A stretch of 54,226 nt of DNA from Mycobacterium aquaticum (GTDB lineage: Bacteria > Actinomycetota > Actinomycetes > Mycobacteriales > Mycobacteriaceae), in assembly GCF_002086485.1 (NCBI RefSeq), contig NZ_MVHF01000055.1, forward strand, positions 1 to 54,226, written 5' to 3'. Under the pieces are notes generated by a model. The model saw nothing but the letters and a program-made list of their open reading frames with translations. It ran no database searches and was not told the DNA's origin. The translations under genes and the position numbers were made by a program. This document shows positions 24,479 through 33,380 of the stretch, piece after piece (position 1 is the stretch's first letter; each line of letters starts with the position of its first letter).

Positions 24479-24729
24479 CGGATATCCCAACCGAGTTCGC
24501 CTGCCGCCTTGGTGGCCGCGCCGTTCTTCGCTTGGTCCTCAGCGCCGACGACGACGGCCGACACGGTGCGGTCGGTGGTGTAGTCCTCGACGTGGCCACC
24601 GGCGCGCGAGGCACCTTTCTCGGCGATGCCGTGGATGAACGCCTTGAGGCCGGGATCGTTCTTCATGATTCGGCCGATCGCCTTGCGGTCGGCGACAAAA
24701 CCCTCTTTGCGGGACCGGCGCGGTGGCAT
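24475..24729 (-). CDS. head-tail connector protein (HK97 gp10-like)
   Basis: An 84-residue basic protein in the connector cluster. Residues such as DPGLKAFIHGIAEKGASRAG and YTTDRTVSAVVVGAEDQAKNG resemble neck proteins of the HK97 gp10 group, although it is shorter. It overlaps both neighbours. Confidence 0.65.
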   Translation of the reverse strand: MPPRRSRKEGFVADRKAIGRIMKNDPGLKAFIHGIAEKGASRAGGHVEDYTTDRTVSAVVVGAEDQAKNGAATKAAGELGWDIR

Positions 24730-25424
24730 TATGTGCGCCCTCCGCCGTGGAATTCGGCCAGCACGACGAGCTGGCGACGCTCAACCCACTGCGACTCTTG
24801 CCGTTTGACCAGCGCGCGGCACTCGCGATCGCGCACGATCAGCCAGTCGCCGTCACGGATCGGTGCGTCGAGGGCGTCGAGGTCCAGGACCACAGTGAAG
24901 TCGGCCTCGACGCTCGGGCCGGTACCGCCGAACCTCACGCGGGCATCGCCGGGCAGCACGGCGCGGGCGGTGAGCGGGATCGGGTCGCCGTCGGGCTCAA
25001 CGATGCCGTCGTGCCGACGTCCGGCGGGCACCACGACGACCTGTTCGCCGAGGCTCACGTCGGCGGCCCAACGTCCGAACACGCGGACGTGGCTGGCCCG
25101 GCCGAAGTCGTCGTAGTGGGTCACACCCGGGGTGGTGAGCTCGAATAGGCGGCCCTCGTGGCGTACCGCGGCGGTCGACTCGAGTGCCTTGGTGTCGTCG
25201 TCGACGGGCAGCGCCCCGCGGGCCTCAAGGGTCGCGATCGTTGCGCCGGCGAGTTCCTCAGTGCCGCCGGTGACTTGCCAGGACGCGTCGGTCTTGGTGA
25301 CGGTGCGCTCGGTCAGCACCGGTCGGCCCCATCGGTCGAGTGCAGGCGGGTCGGCGGGTTCGCGGATGACCAGCTCGACGGTGTCGGGGCCGAGGGTGGA
25401 AAGCAGTTGCGCGACGCTACGCAT
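24729..25424 (-). CDS. head-to-tail connector / stopper candidate
   Basis: A 231-residue, beta-rich protein between the adaptor and the gp10-like protein. The position is that of the head-closure stopper in lambdoid and HK97-like genomes; no diagnostic motif is visible. It ends one base into the next gene. Confidence 0.65.
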   Translation of the reverse strand: MRSVAQLLSTLGPDTVELVIREPADPPALDRWGRPVLTERTVTKTDASWQVTGGTEELAGATIATLEARGALPVDDDTKALESTAAVRHEGRLFELTTPGVTHYDDFGRASHVRVFGRWAADVSLGEQVVVVPAGRRHDGIVEPDGDPIPLTARAVLPGDARVRFGGTGPSVEADFTVVLDLDALDAPIRDGDWLIVRDRECRALVKRQESQWVERRQLVVLAEFHGGGRT

Positions 25425-25427
25425 CGG

Positions 25428-25856
25428 TTACCACCGCCTTGGGCCGCAGTCAGTGAATGCGACATCGAACGGCTCGAATGTGGCTTGCGGGAGCGCAGAC
25501 GTCGACAGGCCGAGCGCGATCAGATGCCGGTCATCGAAATCGAGGAGCTTGGCCGCGTCGGCGTAGGTGATCGAGGTGGTTCGGCTGTCGGTCTGCGTCA
25601 TCACCTGGCGCACCCGCGGGTCGTCGAGGCCAGCCGGGGACAGTACCGACGAAACTACGTCGTAGGTGATGAGTCTCGCCTGAACGGCGAGCGGGTCGTT
25701 GGTCGACAGGCCAGGCAAGCGCGCAGGGTCGCGAATCCAGTCGGCCGCGGCCTGCACCAGGAGCTCGACGAGGGATCGTTCGCCGGCCGTGAGCACGCGC
25801 GGTGCGATCATCGCCGCGAACTCATCGACCGTCAGGAACGGTTGCGTGGGGTCCAC
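25428..25856 (-). CDS. head-to-tail adaptor
   Basis: A 142-residue helical protein (FLTVDEFAAMIAPRVLTAGE) following the capsid genes. The helical N-terminal two-thirds and the size fit HK97 gp6-like adaptors, which form a ring below the portal. Confidence 0.7.
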   Translation of the reverse strand: MDPTQPFLTVDEFAAMIAPRVLTAGERSLVELLVQAAADWIRDPARLPGLSTNDPLAVQARLITYDVVSSVLSPAGLDDPRVRQVMTQTDSRTTSITYADAAKLLDFDDRHLIALGLSTSALPQATFEPFDVAFTDCGPRRW

Positions 25857-25877
25857 TCGTCGAGCTCCTCGGTGTGG

Positions 25878-26393
25878 CTATTCGCTGGTGCTGTCGTGCG
25901 GGCGGGCGACGGCTTCCTGTAGCTGGCTCTTGGTCATCTCGCCGGCCTGCTCCTCGGTCACCGCGCCGACCTTGACCGCGTAGGCCTTCCAGACGTCGAG
26001 CGTTGCGCTCTTGGCGGGCCGACCGTCGCCGAGTTCGGCACCACTGGCCTGTCCTGCGTCCCCGTTGACGCCGGGGATCGCCTGGCCCTCTGCGAGATTC
26101 GCCCCGCCGCCTCCGCCCACGACTGGGTCGCCAACGGTGACGATCGGCCCATCGACAGGGAGGCCGGCGGCCAGGTCGTCGCCGGGCGGCACGTCGGCGG
26201 CCTTGGCGAACGGTGCTGGCACCGCGCGGCCCCCGATGTACGTGGGGACAGCGAGGCGTGCGGCCTCCGATTTGGACAGCGCGACCTTGTCGCCCCGCTT
26301 GTACCGGCGACGCACAGCGTCGTCGCCGTCGCCCTCGATGCGGTGGAACGCCGAGGCGACTAGGACGTAGGTGCCTGCCTTGGCGGCGCTCAC
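25878..26393 (-). CDS. capsid-region protein with SAP/Rho-N-like C-terminus
   Basis: A 171-residue protein. An SH3-like start (residues about 8-45, RRRYKRGDKVALSKSEAARL) is followed by a long Gly/Ala/Asp linker and a C-terminal helical module (VWKAYAVKVGAVTEEQAGEM) resembling the one at the end of the 22990-23445 product. It overlaps the major capsid gene by four bases. Function unknown. Confidence 0.7.
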   Translation of the reverse strand: MSAAKAGTYVLVASAFHRIEGDGDDAVRRRYKRGDKVALSKSEAARLAVPTYIGGRAVPAPFAKAADVPPGDDLAAGLPVDGPIVTVGDPVVGGGGGANLAEGQAIPGVNGDAGQASGAELGDGRPAKSATLDVWKAYAVKVGAVTEEQAGEMTKSQLQEAVARPHDSTSE

Positions 26394-27331
26394 GGGGTCA
26401 CCAGTCCCGTCAGCCAGAGGCCGGCCTTGGGCTGGTCGAGCGCCATGACGCGCTTGTGCGTCATGTCGGCGCGCCAGGTCTCGGTGGGGCCACCGTTGGG
26501 GCCGTTGCCTTCCGGGTAGAGGCCGGTCATTTCCAGCGGGCGCGTGTCGGAGTAGAACCCGATTACCTTGGTCTGGCAGAGCAACAGGCGATCCTCAGGG
26601 AATGACATCGATCCGATGATCTTGCGACCGAGGATCGTGCCCGGAAGCTGGCCGGTCAGCAGTGGGGTGTCCCCGGCGATGTTCCCGTTGTAGACCTTGA
26701 GGAACTTCTCGTTGTCCAGCAACACCGGCAGGATGCCAGGGTTGAGAATCACCGCGTCCGGGTCGAACCCGGCCCATTCCTCGGCGCTGGCGACGTCACC
26801 GTTCGGCGTGGCGAACGTGATTTCCTTGATGCCGAGCGCCAGATCGATTCGCGGGTTGCCGTTGGCGGTATCCCACGCCGCAGCGACCGGCATCGTCGGC
26901 ACCGCGTTCGACAGCAGCAGGGCCCGCAGAGCGCGATCGTTGGCACGCTTGAACGTGTTGCGCAGCTGAGTCATTTGCGTGTTGACTCGACCGATCCTGT
27001 TCTCGTCGCGCATTTCGCGCGAGATCCGAACGGCGAGACCCTTCTTGTTCGCCACGGCGACGCGGGGCACGCCCATCTCGCCGTAGGTGACGGGGATCTC
27101 GGCGAACTCGGCCACATCTTCGACGTCGCCAACGAGGAATGTCGGCTCGCCCTCGGTGTAGCCGACCAGGCCCGACGGGTTAGGGCCCTCGTCACGAAAC
27201 ACGGTGTCGGTGATGAAGATGTTCTTCATCAACTCCATCTGCTTAGTGGGCACCATCATCGGCGACCCGATCAGGTCGGCTACGGTCGTGCGCGGACCGT
27301 CCGAGATGCTCACAACTCCGGTCTTAGCCAT
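26390..27331 (-). CDS. major capsid protein
   Basis: A 313-residue protein from ATG 27331 (MAKTGVVSISDGPRTTVADL), which has a strong AAGGAGAT ribosome site about ten bases upstream; a longer frame to 27466 has no such support and an Arg/Ser-rich shadow composition. The segment LGRKIIGSMSFPEDRLLL and the C-terminal WRADMTHKRVMALDQPK fit phage major capsid proteins of the HK97 fold. No prohead delta domain is evident, consistent with scaffold residing in the protease gene. Confidence 0.92.
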   Translation of the reverse strand: MAKTGVVSISDGPRTTVADLIGSPMMVPTKQMELMKNIFITDTVFRDEGPNPSGLVGYTEGEPTFLVGDVEDVAEFAEIPVTYGEMGVPRVAVANKKGLAVRISREMRDENRIGRVNTQMTQLRNTFKRANDRALRALLLSNAVPTMPVAAAWDTANGNPRIDLALGIKEITFATPNGDVASAEEWAGFDPDAVILNPGILPVLLDNEKFLKVYNGNIAGDTPLLTGQLPGTILGRKIIGSMSFPEDRLLLCQTKVIGFYSDTRPLEMTGLYPEGNGPNGGPTETWRADMTHKRVMALDQPKAGLWLTGLVTP

Positions 27332-27365
27332 CTTGGCGCTATCTCCTTTATCTCGACCGCGGTCG

Positions 27366-27821
27366 CTAGATCGCCAGCCGAACGAGGCCGAGCGGATTGG
27401 TGGCGACGACAACGCCGCCAGGCTGAGTGCACCGGCCGACGATCGTCCGGGCGTCCGGGGTGGCACCCGCGGGGGTCACGGTGCCGTTGGCCGCTGCGAT
27501 CAGGAGATCACCCTGATTCGCGTTGGCGGCGTACACCATTGGCACCTCGTCGCCGTCGTAGGCGACAGCGACGGTCTGCGGGAGCACGACGGTGTTGAGC
27601 ACCGGCCGCCCCTGGCCGTCGGTGGTTGCCTGAGTGTTGACGTCCTCGGGGGCGATCGCGTCGGTCAGCGCGACGCCCGCGGGGCGCATGGTGGCGGCTG
27701 CCCACTCTTGAATGCGGCCGCCGGCGACGTATTCGACGCCGCGGCCGCCTCGAACGAACTTGCCCGCGGCCGGCGAGTATGTCCGCGGCCCCGTCTTGGT
27801 GACCTGAATAGTTCCGGGCAT
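27366..27821 (-). CDS. capsid decoration-like protein
   Basis: A 151-residue, beta-rich protein between protease and major capsid (MPGTIQVTKTGPRTYSPAAG). The place and size match lambda D-like or DUF2190-type decoration proteins, which stabilise the expanded capsid. No catalytic motif. Confidence 0.7.
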   Translation of the reverse strand: MPGTIQVTKTGPRTYSPAAGKFVRGGRGVEYVAGGRIQEWAAATMRPAGVALTDAIAPEDVNTQATTDGQGRPVLNTVVLPQTVAVAYDGDEVPMVYAANANQGDLLIAAANGTVTPAGATPDARTIVGRCTQPGGVVVATNPLGLVRLAI

Positions 27822-27853
27822 TGTGCTGTCTCCTCCTCAGATTCCGTGTGGGC

Positions 27854-29095
27854 CTACAGGTCCCACGCCTTGTATGCGGGGAGATCAGTAACCTCGCCGC
27901 CCTGGCCGCCGCTACCGGCCAATGCGACCGGGTCAAGTGAGTGACCGAGCTCGGTCATCGGCACCGCGGTCTCGGGCGGAATGTCGGCGAGGAGCTTGGT
28001 GGTGCCGACCTCGTCGGCCCGCATGAGAGCCACGAAATGGTCCTTGCGTGCCGGCGGAATCTTGCCCAGGCTGATCGCGGCATCGACAGCGGCAGAGATC
28101 CGCTGAGTTTCGAGCGCTGCGTGCGCCTGTGCGCCGAGCTCGGAATTGGTGCGCATCGTCGCCAGGGTGCCGGGGTCGACGAGCGTGAGCCCGACCGCTG
28201 CCGCGGCCTTGGTGGCTGCCTCTACGGCGGCTGCATCCGGTTCGGTCGGCTTGCCGTCGGGCGGTGCGCCCTCACCGGAGCCCTTGCCCTCGTTGATCTT
28301 TGCGATCACGTCCTCATCGCTCGCATCCTCGGGGAGCCCGAGAGCGTCGAGGACTGCCTTGTTGGTCGCCACGGCGGCCTCCTCCTTCGGTACGGGGCCA
28401 CCTTCGGGCCCGTCATCAGCCCGCGCCGACGGCGCGGGAGCGGCCTGGCGGCCGGGGTACTTGAACATCGCTGCGACCTTGGTGATCGCCGCCGTCGCGG
28501 CGGCCTCGACCTCTTCACGCTTGCCCGACTCGTCGATCTCGGTAGCGAGGCCAGCGTCTTTCGCTTCGGCTGCGGTGTACCAGGTTTCGCGCTTCATGGC
28601 CCGGGCCCAATCGGAGACCTCCCCGCCGGCCCGGTCTGCATAGAACGCGGCCATCGAGCCGTTGAGCTTTTCCAGCGTCTTACCTGCGGCGATGAGCTCC
28701 TCGGCGGTTCCCATCAGCCCGCCGCGCGCGTTATGCACCATCATCTGGCCGTATTTGGACATGACGACCTTGTCGCCGGCCAACGCGACGAGCGACGCGG
28801 CACTCGCCGCCGCGCCGTCGACGTAGGTCGTGGTGCGCCCGGGGTGGCGAATGATCGCGTTCGCCAACGTGATCCCGTCCCACGCTGAACCGCCCGGCGA
28901 GTTGATCCGCACGGCGAGCTCGGTGTCGTCAGCGAGCGCCTCGATCTGGCCGACGAGGTCATTGACATCAACACCGCCGAAAAACGGGTCGGCACCGATG
29001 ACGTCGTAGATGTGCAACGTGATCTGTTCGGTTCCGGTGTCTGCCTTGGCGGTCGGCTGCGACCACTTGAACCATGCTCGGCTGCTCTCAGGCAC
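27854..29095 (-). CDS. ClpP-like capsid maturation protease with scaffold tail
   Basis: A 413-residue protein. Start GTG 29095 has AGGAGG six bases upstream and overlaps the portal stop by eight bases. Residues about 24-190 are a ClpP/S14 fold: the oxyanion strand INSPGGSAWDG, the nucleophile Ser in DGAAASAASLVALAG (near residue 98) and the catalytic His121 in MMVHNARGG. The remaining ~220 residues are Ala/Glu-rich, low-complexity and helical, like an internal scaffold that is removed during maturation. Confidence 0.93.
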   Translation of the reverse strand: MPESSRAWFKWSQPTAKADTGTEQITLHIYDVIGADPFFGGVDVNDLVGQIEALADDTELAVRINSPGGSAWDGITLANAIIRHPGRTTTYVDGAAASAASLVALAGDKVVMSKYGQMMVHNARGGLMGTAEELIAAGKTLEKLNGSMAAFYADRAGGEVSDWARAMKRETWYTAAEAKDAGLATEIDESGKREEVEAAATAAITKVAAMFKYPGRQAAPAPSARADDGPEGGPVPKEEAAVATNKAVLDALGLPEDASDEDVIAKINEGKGSGEGAPPDGKPTEPDAAAVEAATKAAAAVGLTLVDPGTLATMRTNSELGAQAHAALETQRISAAVDAAISLGKIPPARKDHFVALMRADEVGTTKLLADIPPETAVPMTELGHSLDPVALAGSGGQGGEVTDLPAYKAWDL

Positions 29096-30557
29096 CGGTG
29101 TCCTCCTGTGATGGGTCGGGGGCCGGCGCAATCGAGTGCGCCGGGTCGGCCGGGGGTAGAGCGGGCTTCGGCTTGCCGGCGGGCGGCTCGGCGTCGGGGT
29201 CGCCCTCGTCAGGCTTGGCGGGGAGGTCGAGCACCTGTCGCAAGGATCGCTCGATGCGCAGATCGGGTGCCAGGAGCCCGGCCTCGACGAGCATCTTGAG
29301 CGCTGCCGCGGTGGCGTCCTGCTGTGAGCCGATGGGCGAGAACACGATCCGCGGGCAACGGGTGTCTACGCCGAAATTCAGGTCGACGAGATCCTCGATG
29401 ATGTGCGCTTGGATGATCTCGGCGTAGTAGGCCGCCGCGGCGTTGAGTGCCTGCACGAACGGGCGCTCTTGGACAGCGGCCAGGGCGTAGGAGCCACCGC
29501 CGTCGAGGTTCAAGAAATGAGCCAGGCCAGAGAGCGCGATGGCCTTGTCGTGGTAGACGATCGATGCGCGAATGTCGGGGAGGTTGCCCTGCACACCGAG
29601 CAGTGAGAGCGACTGGCCTTGTGCAAGGCCGACACCCGAGTGCAGGCCGCCGCGGAATCCGCTCGCGATCCGCTGCATCGCCGCGACCTCTTTGGGATCG
29701 TTCGGCTTGCTCGCGATACCGACCGGCACACCCATGCCGTTGCGTCGGGCGACGGCAACCTCGATCTTGAGGAGTTCGTTCTTGAGCAACCAATGCTTGT
29801 AGCTCGATCGGAGGACCGAGCGCCCCTGCCAGTGACCAGGGCGCTTGTTGCGCGAGTAGACAACGAGCCGGTTGATCGGGATCTCGGTCGGATTGATCCC
29901 GTAGAGAATGTGTTTCGTCGCCGCTGGCGCGAATTGGGTGATCGAGTCGAGACCGCCGTCGAGGGCCGTGTCGAAACTCTTGATCGTCCATTGCGGTCGG
30001 GGGCCGAGCTTGCGCAGCACCGCGCGGCCGTCGGCCTCGCGGCGGTAAACCTGTTCAAACACAGCATGACCGAACTGGGGGACCGGGCTGGCGACCTCGC
30101 GCAGATGCGCCATGAGGGAGAACCGGCCCTTGCTGCGGCCCGCATCGTCGACGGCATCCTCGCCCACAACCGGTATGCGCAGGCACCGCGAGATGAGCTG
30201 AACCGCTTCCGGTGGCGCGCCGTTCGGGTCAATTCGCCACTTCGCCGAAACGATGGGTAACGAGATCGATTCGAGCAGGGACGTCACCCGAGAGTCGTCG
30301 TTGTCCATTTCGAGGTAGACGTTGACGGCTTCGGGCCATTGGAGCTGGGGGACCTTTTCGAACGGATCCCAATCGATCCACGAGTTGCCCGCCGCGCCAT
30401 TGCCGTTGACGTATCCGCGTTCGCCCATGGGCATCGCGGTTTCGACACGAGCGGTCGCCGCGGGCCGGCGCAACCCGGTTGTGGGCGCGCCAGCAACGAC
30501 CCGCCGCGCGACAACGTGCCGCGGCCGGGTAATTACAACCGTGTCATTCGCACCCAT
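29088..30557 (-). CDS. portal protein
   Basis: A 489-residue protein with the portal features: DPFEKVPQLQWPEAVNVYLE, a long alpha/beta core, SRNKRPGHWQGRSVLRSSYK, and a Pro/Ala-rich C-terminal tail after about residue 440. It resembles the DUF935/Mu gp29-like portal family common in actinophages. It lies six bases after terminase and overlaps the protease gene. Confidence 0.93.
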   Translation of the reverse strand: MGANDTVVITRPRHVVARRVVAGAPTTGLRRPAATARVETAMPMGERGYVNGNGAAGNSWIDWDPFEKVPQLQWPEAVNVYLEMDNDDSRVTSLLESISLPIVSAKWRIDPNGAPPEAVQLISRCLRIPVVGEDAVDDAGRSKGRFSLMAHLREVASPVPQFGHAVFEQVYRREADGRAVLRKLGPRPQWTIKSFDTALDGGLDSITQFAPAATKHILYGINPTEIPINRLVVYSRNKRPGHWQGRSVLRSSYKHWLLKNELLKIEVAVARRNGMGVPVGIASKPNDPKEVAAMQRIASGFRGGLHSGVGLAQGQSLSLLGVQGNLPDIRASIVYHDKAIALSGLAHFLNLDGGGSYALAAVQERPFVQALNAAAAYYAEIIQAHIIEDLVDLNFGVDTRCPRIVFSPIGSQQDATAAALKMLVEAGLLAPDLRIERSLRQVLDLPAKPDEGDPDAEPPAGKPKPALPPADPAHSIAPAPDPSQEDTGA

Positions 30558-30563
30558 CGGTGC

Positions 30564-32327
30564 CTAGGTTGACAGGTCCCAATCCGCAAAGTGGCTACTT
30601 GTCGTCGCGAATTCTGCGAGCTCATCGTGCGGTCCAACGTCGTTACCGGCCACCGGAAGCGCCGCGGGCACGTCCTCCTCTGCGAATTCGAGCACGCCCC
30701 ACAGCGCCAACATGAACGCCACGACCTGCGCAACCGAACCCTCTTGGGTGTCAATCACCTCGTCGCCGCGCGGCAATTTGCGCATCGCGGCCTGCTCGAT
30801 TCCCTCGCGGATGATGGGCTGATCTGTGTGGCAGATATCCCCCGAGAACGCGTGATCGATGAATAGCGTTGACGCGGTCGCGAACTCGTTGAGCGACGTA
30901 ACCCGCAGGTCGAACCCGAGCCGGCGCATCGTGGGCACGAGGTCGACACCGGGATCGTGGCCCTCGATGATGATCTCGACGGGGTCGAGCATCTGAATCA
31001 CAGTCAGCAGGTAGCGGGCGGCCTGGCCGATGTTCATCTTGGCGTATTTGCCGAGCTCTAGCGCCACGTGGCCATCGGTGGTGCGCTGGCCGGCGGCGAA
31101 CGCCCACCATTGTTTGTCCTGCGTTCTGCTGATTGCGATCACGACCTGACCGACGAGCACGGCATCGAGGCGCGTGAGCGGCACCCACACCTCCTCGATC
31201 GGAATGATCGGCTCTCGGCTCTCCTGAGTGGTCGGCCACTCACCCCAACCGAGATAGTCCGCCTCCCACAGTGCGACGCCGGCCGCGTTGATGCACAACA
31301 CCTTGCGGATTGCGTCGATATCGCGGTCTTTCGAGATGACACCATGCGACGGCGATGCCAGCCGCCACAGCTCCCGGTCGAGTCGGGCCTCGGCACGCTC
31401 GCGCTCATCTTTCGGCGGCGGCGGCGCACAGTACTCCGAATACCAGAGATCAGGGTCGACTTTGGCGGGGTCCTGGTGGCCGGCCATACCGCGATCACGA
31501 ACACCGGTGAAGATGTGGCAGTAGGGATGAATCGATGCGACCGGTGCCGTGCTCGTGTAAATCGTCTGCGCGTTCGGGCTCGCGATCTGCGCACCGGCCA
31601 GCGCGGCGACCTCGGCTTCGGTGAGGTTGTAAGCCTCGTCGAACACCACGAGGTCGATGCGGTCCATACCGCGACCGAGGTCGGTTGACCGGACACCGCA
31701 ACGGAAATGCGCGATCTTGCCGCCGCGCGCACGGATTTCTAGATCGCCGCGGCCCTGCGTCCCACCGGTTTTCGCGATGATCCGCCCGAGCAGATCGGGC
31801 CGGCGCTCCCCGTTGTCGTCGAGCTGGCCGAAGTTCTTCTCGATGATCTCGACGACTCGCGCGAACACCTTGTCGGCCGTCTTGCCACGCTGCGCTGAAT
31901 AGACGACGTCTTCGCCGAGATAGACCAGCCCGTACAAGATCCGCCAGATCATGATCTCGGTCTTGCCCTGCTGGCGGGTGTCCACGAGACACCCATCGCG
32001 GTGCAGCCAGAGACCGTCGTCGCGGCGGGCCGTTATCCCACGGAGCTCGAACCATTGCCACGGCATGACGCGCGAGCCGGTAACTCGCGATGCGAATTTC
32101 GCGGCCTCGACGGACACACTGAAGTCGGCACGCTCGAACTCAGGGTGTGCCGAGTGATACCTCGGGTCCTGGGGGCCGTCGAGCCGAGGCCAGTACCCCA
32201 CCCACAGTGGCGGATCGGCGTGGTCGTCGCGGTTCGCGGGCCCGGAACTCGCCGGCTTGGTCTCCGGTTTCTTCCGAGCCCGGCGCGGCTTAGTCGAGGT
32301 CGAGGTCTGCGTCGGGGTCCGGCTCAT
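30564..32327 (-). CDS. terL: terminase large subunit
   Basis: A 587-residue DNA packaging motor. Walker A-like DTRQQGKTE lies at about 116-124 and Walker B LVVFDEAYNL at about 226-235. The C-terminal nuclease region is recognisable by IIIEGHDPGVDL and the ending AFMLALWGVLEF, but the usual first Asp (in AVDVS-like strands) reads AISRTQD here. The start is uncertain: ATG 32327 (MSRTPTQTST) overlaps the small subunit gene by 38 bases; ATG 32339 is an alternative. Confidence 0.93.
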   Translation of the reverse strand: MSRTPTQTSTSTKPRRARKKPETKPASSGPANRDDHADPPLWVGYWPRLDGPQDPRYHSAHPEFERADFSVSVEAAKFASRVTGSRVMPWQWFELRGITARRDDGLWLHRDGCLVDTRQQGKTEIMIWRILYGLVYLGEDVVYSAQRGKTADKVFARVVEIIEKNFGQLDDNGERRPDLLGRIIAKTGGTQGRGDLEIRARGGKIAHFRCGVRSTDLGRGMDRIDLVVFDEAYNLTEAEVAALAGAQIASPNAQTIYTSTAPVASIHPYCHIFTGVRDRGMAGHQDPAKVDPDLWYSEYCAPPPPKDERERAEARLDRELWRLASPSHGVISKDRDIDAIRKVLCINAAGVALWEADYLGWGEWPTTQESREPIIPIEEVWVPLTRLDAVLVGQVVIAISRTQDKQWWAFAAGQRTTDGHVALELGKYAKMNIGQAARYLLTVIQMLDPVEIIIEGHDPGVDLVPTMRRLGFDLRVTSLNEFATASTLFIDHAFSGDICHTDQPIIREGIEQAAMRKLPRGDEVIDTQEGSVAQVVAFMLALWGVLEFAEEDVPAALPVAGNDVGPHDELAEFATTSSHFADWDLST

Positions 32328-32820
32328 CGTCCGATCCATTGGAGGGGCTCGGCGGCAATTGCGCACGCTGCCTGGCGATGTCCGCGAGCAGCGACGCGAA
32401 TAGCTTGGCCTGTTGCCGTTCCTCGGAGACCGCAGCGTCGACCTTGAGCGTGAGCTCGATGTAGAACGCTTTGCGATCGCCCGGAGGTGTCTCCCCGGCC
32501 AGTATCCGGCCGAGACCGAGGCTCATCATCGCGCCGGCGTCTCCGCGCAACGTGCGGTCGAGTGTTTCCAGGCGATCGGCTACACGACAGGCTTGCTCGA
32601 CGAGGAGCTTGATCCCGCTGGGATCCGTTTCGCGCCACAAATCTGCCCGCAGATTGGCCCCGGCGGTCGGTTTCCACCGTTTTGCCGCCGATGTGCGCCG
32701 TGAGGGTGCCGAAACAGCCTGTCGTGCACCGGATTTCGCCCGCTTCCGCGGGCTCGTTTTGGCTTGTGGCGCAACGTTTTTCGGCTCGGGCGGACTACTC
32801 GAGTTCGATCGGGCTGCCAT
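32290..32820 (-). CDS. terS: terminase small subunit
   Basis: A 176-residue protein directly before TerL. The N-terminal 45 residues are basic and disordered. The core, LVEQACRVADRLETLDRTLR then a long amphipathic helix with KVDAAVSEERQQAKLFAS, matches actinophage small terminases. The C-terminus is acidic (DDEPDPDADLDLD). It would recognise the packaging site, presumably in the spacer just upstream. Confidence 0.85.
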   Translation of the reverse strand: MAARSNSSSPPEPKNVAPQAKTSPRKRAKSGARQAVSAPSRRTSAAKRWKPTAGANLRADLWRETDPSGIKLLVEQACRVADRLETLDRTLRGDAGAMMSLGLGRILAGETPPGDRKAFYIELTLKVDAAVSEERQQAKLFASLLADIARQRAQLPPSPSNGSDDEPDPDADLDLD

Positions 32821-32987
32821 CTAGGCCGCCCGCCGCGCGAAAAATCCGGCCCCGCAAAAAAAATGACTACCGCGCCGGCAGTCAGGCCACCCCGCCCCCT
32901 CAGGAAAATCGGGGGTGGGGGGGTGTGACCGCGCCCACGCCGCGAGCCGACCGCATAACCGCAGGTCAGAGGCTTGCGCGGTGGTCC
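32821..32987. other. intergenic block with G/C runs: best candidate for the cos/packaging site
   Basis: The 167-base gap between HNH and TerS has no coding signal. It contains CCCCGCCCCC around 32890-32899 and GGGGGTGGGGGGG at 32911-32923, joined by the only AT-rich bit (AGGAAAATC). HNH endonuclease next to TerS is characteristic of cos-type packaging, and cos is usually within this spacer or just beside it. No exact cleavage position can be deduced. Confidence 0.5.
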
Positions 32988-33380
32988 TCATGGTATGCCT
33001 GGCGAGCGGTCGGTCGGGTTGACCTCGCCGCGATCGTTGATGAGCACCACCTCGGGCGCACCGATGAACCTCGACCACCGCACAAGCGGGACGTCGCAGG
33101 GCTCGTATCCAGGCGGAACCGTGTAACCCTGCGACTTGGCCCATTGCGGATGCATGGTGATCCGACCGTGGCAGCCTGTTGTGCCCGAGCCACATACGAG
33201 CATCAGGTTGCCGAGTGTGCCTCGGCCACGCTGGCTCGCGTTCACTCGGTGGTGTGCGTTGTTGGCCCCGTACTTGCCGCATACCTCGCAACAGTGCAGT
33301 GCTCTCTCCCGAAGGTCACGCCGAACGGCTTGCGTCACAGTCGAGGATGACGATTGACGTTGTCTCACTGGTCGTGTCAT
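32988..33380 (-). CDS. HNH endonuclease (packaging-associated)
   Basis: A 130-residue protein with the beta-beta-alpha metal HNH motif: CCEVCGKYGANNAHHRVNAS, then GTLGNLMLVCGSGTTGCHGR ending in the third His. The Cys pairs form a structural zinc site. I chose ATG 33380, which overlaps the preceding stop by one base. HNH proteins next to terminase genes assist terminase cleavage in cos phages. Confidence 0.9.
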   Translation of the reverse strand: MTRPVRQRQSSSSTVTQAVRRDLRERALHCCEVCGKYGANNAHHRVNASQRGRGTLGNLMLVCGSGTTGCHGRITMHPQWAKSQGYTVPPGYEPCDVPLVRWSRFIGAPEVVLINDRGEVNPTDRSPGIP

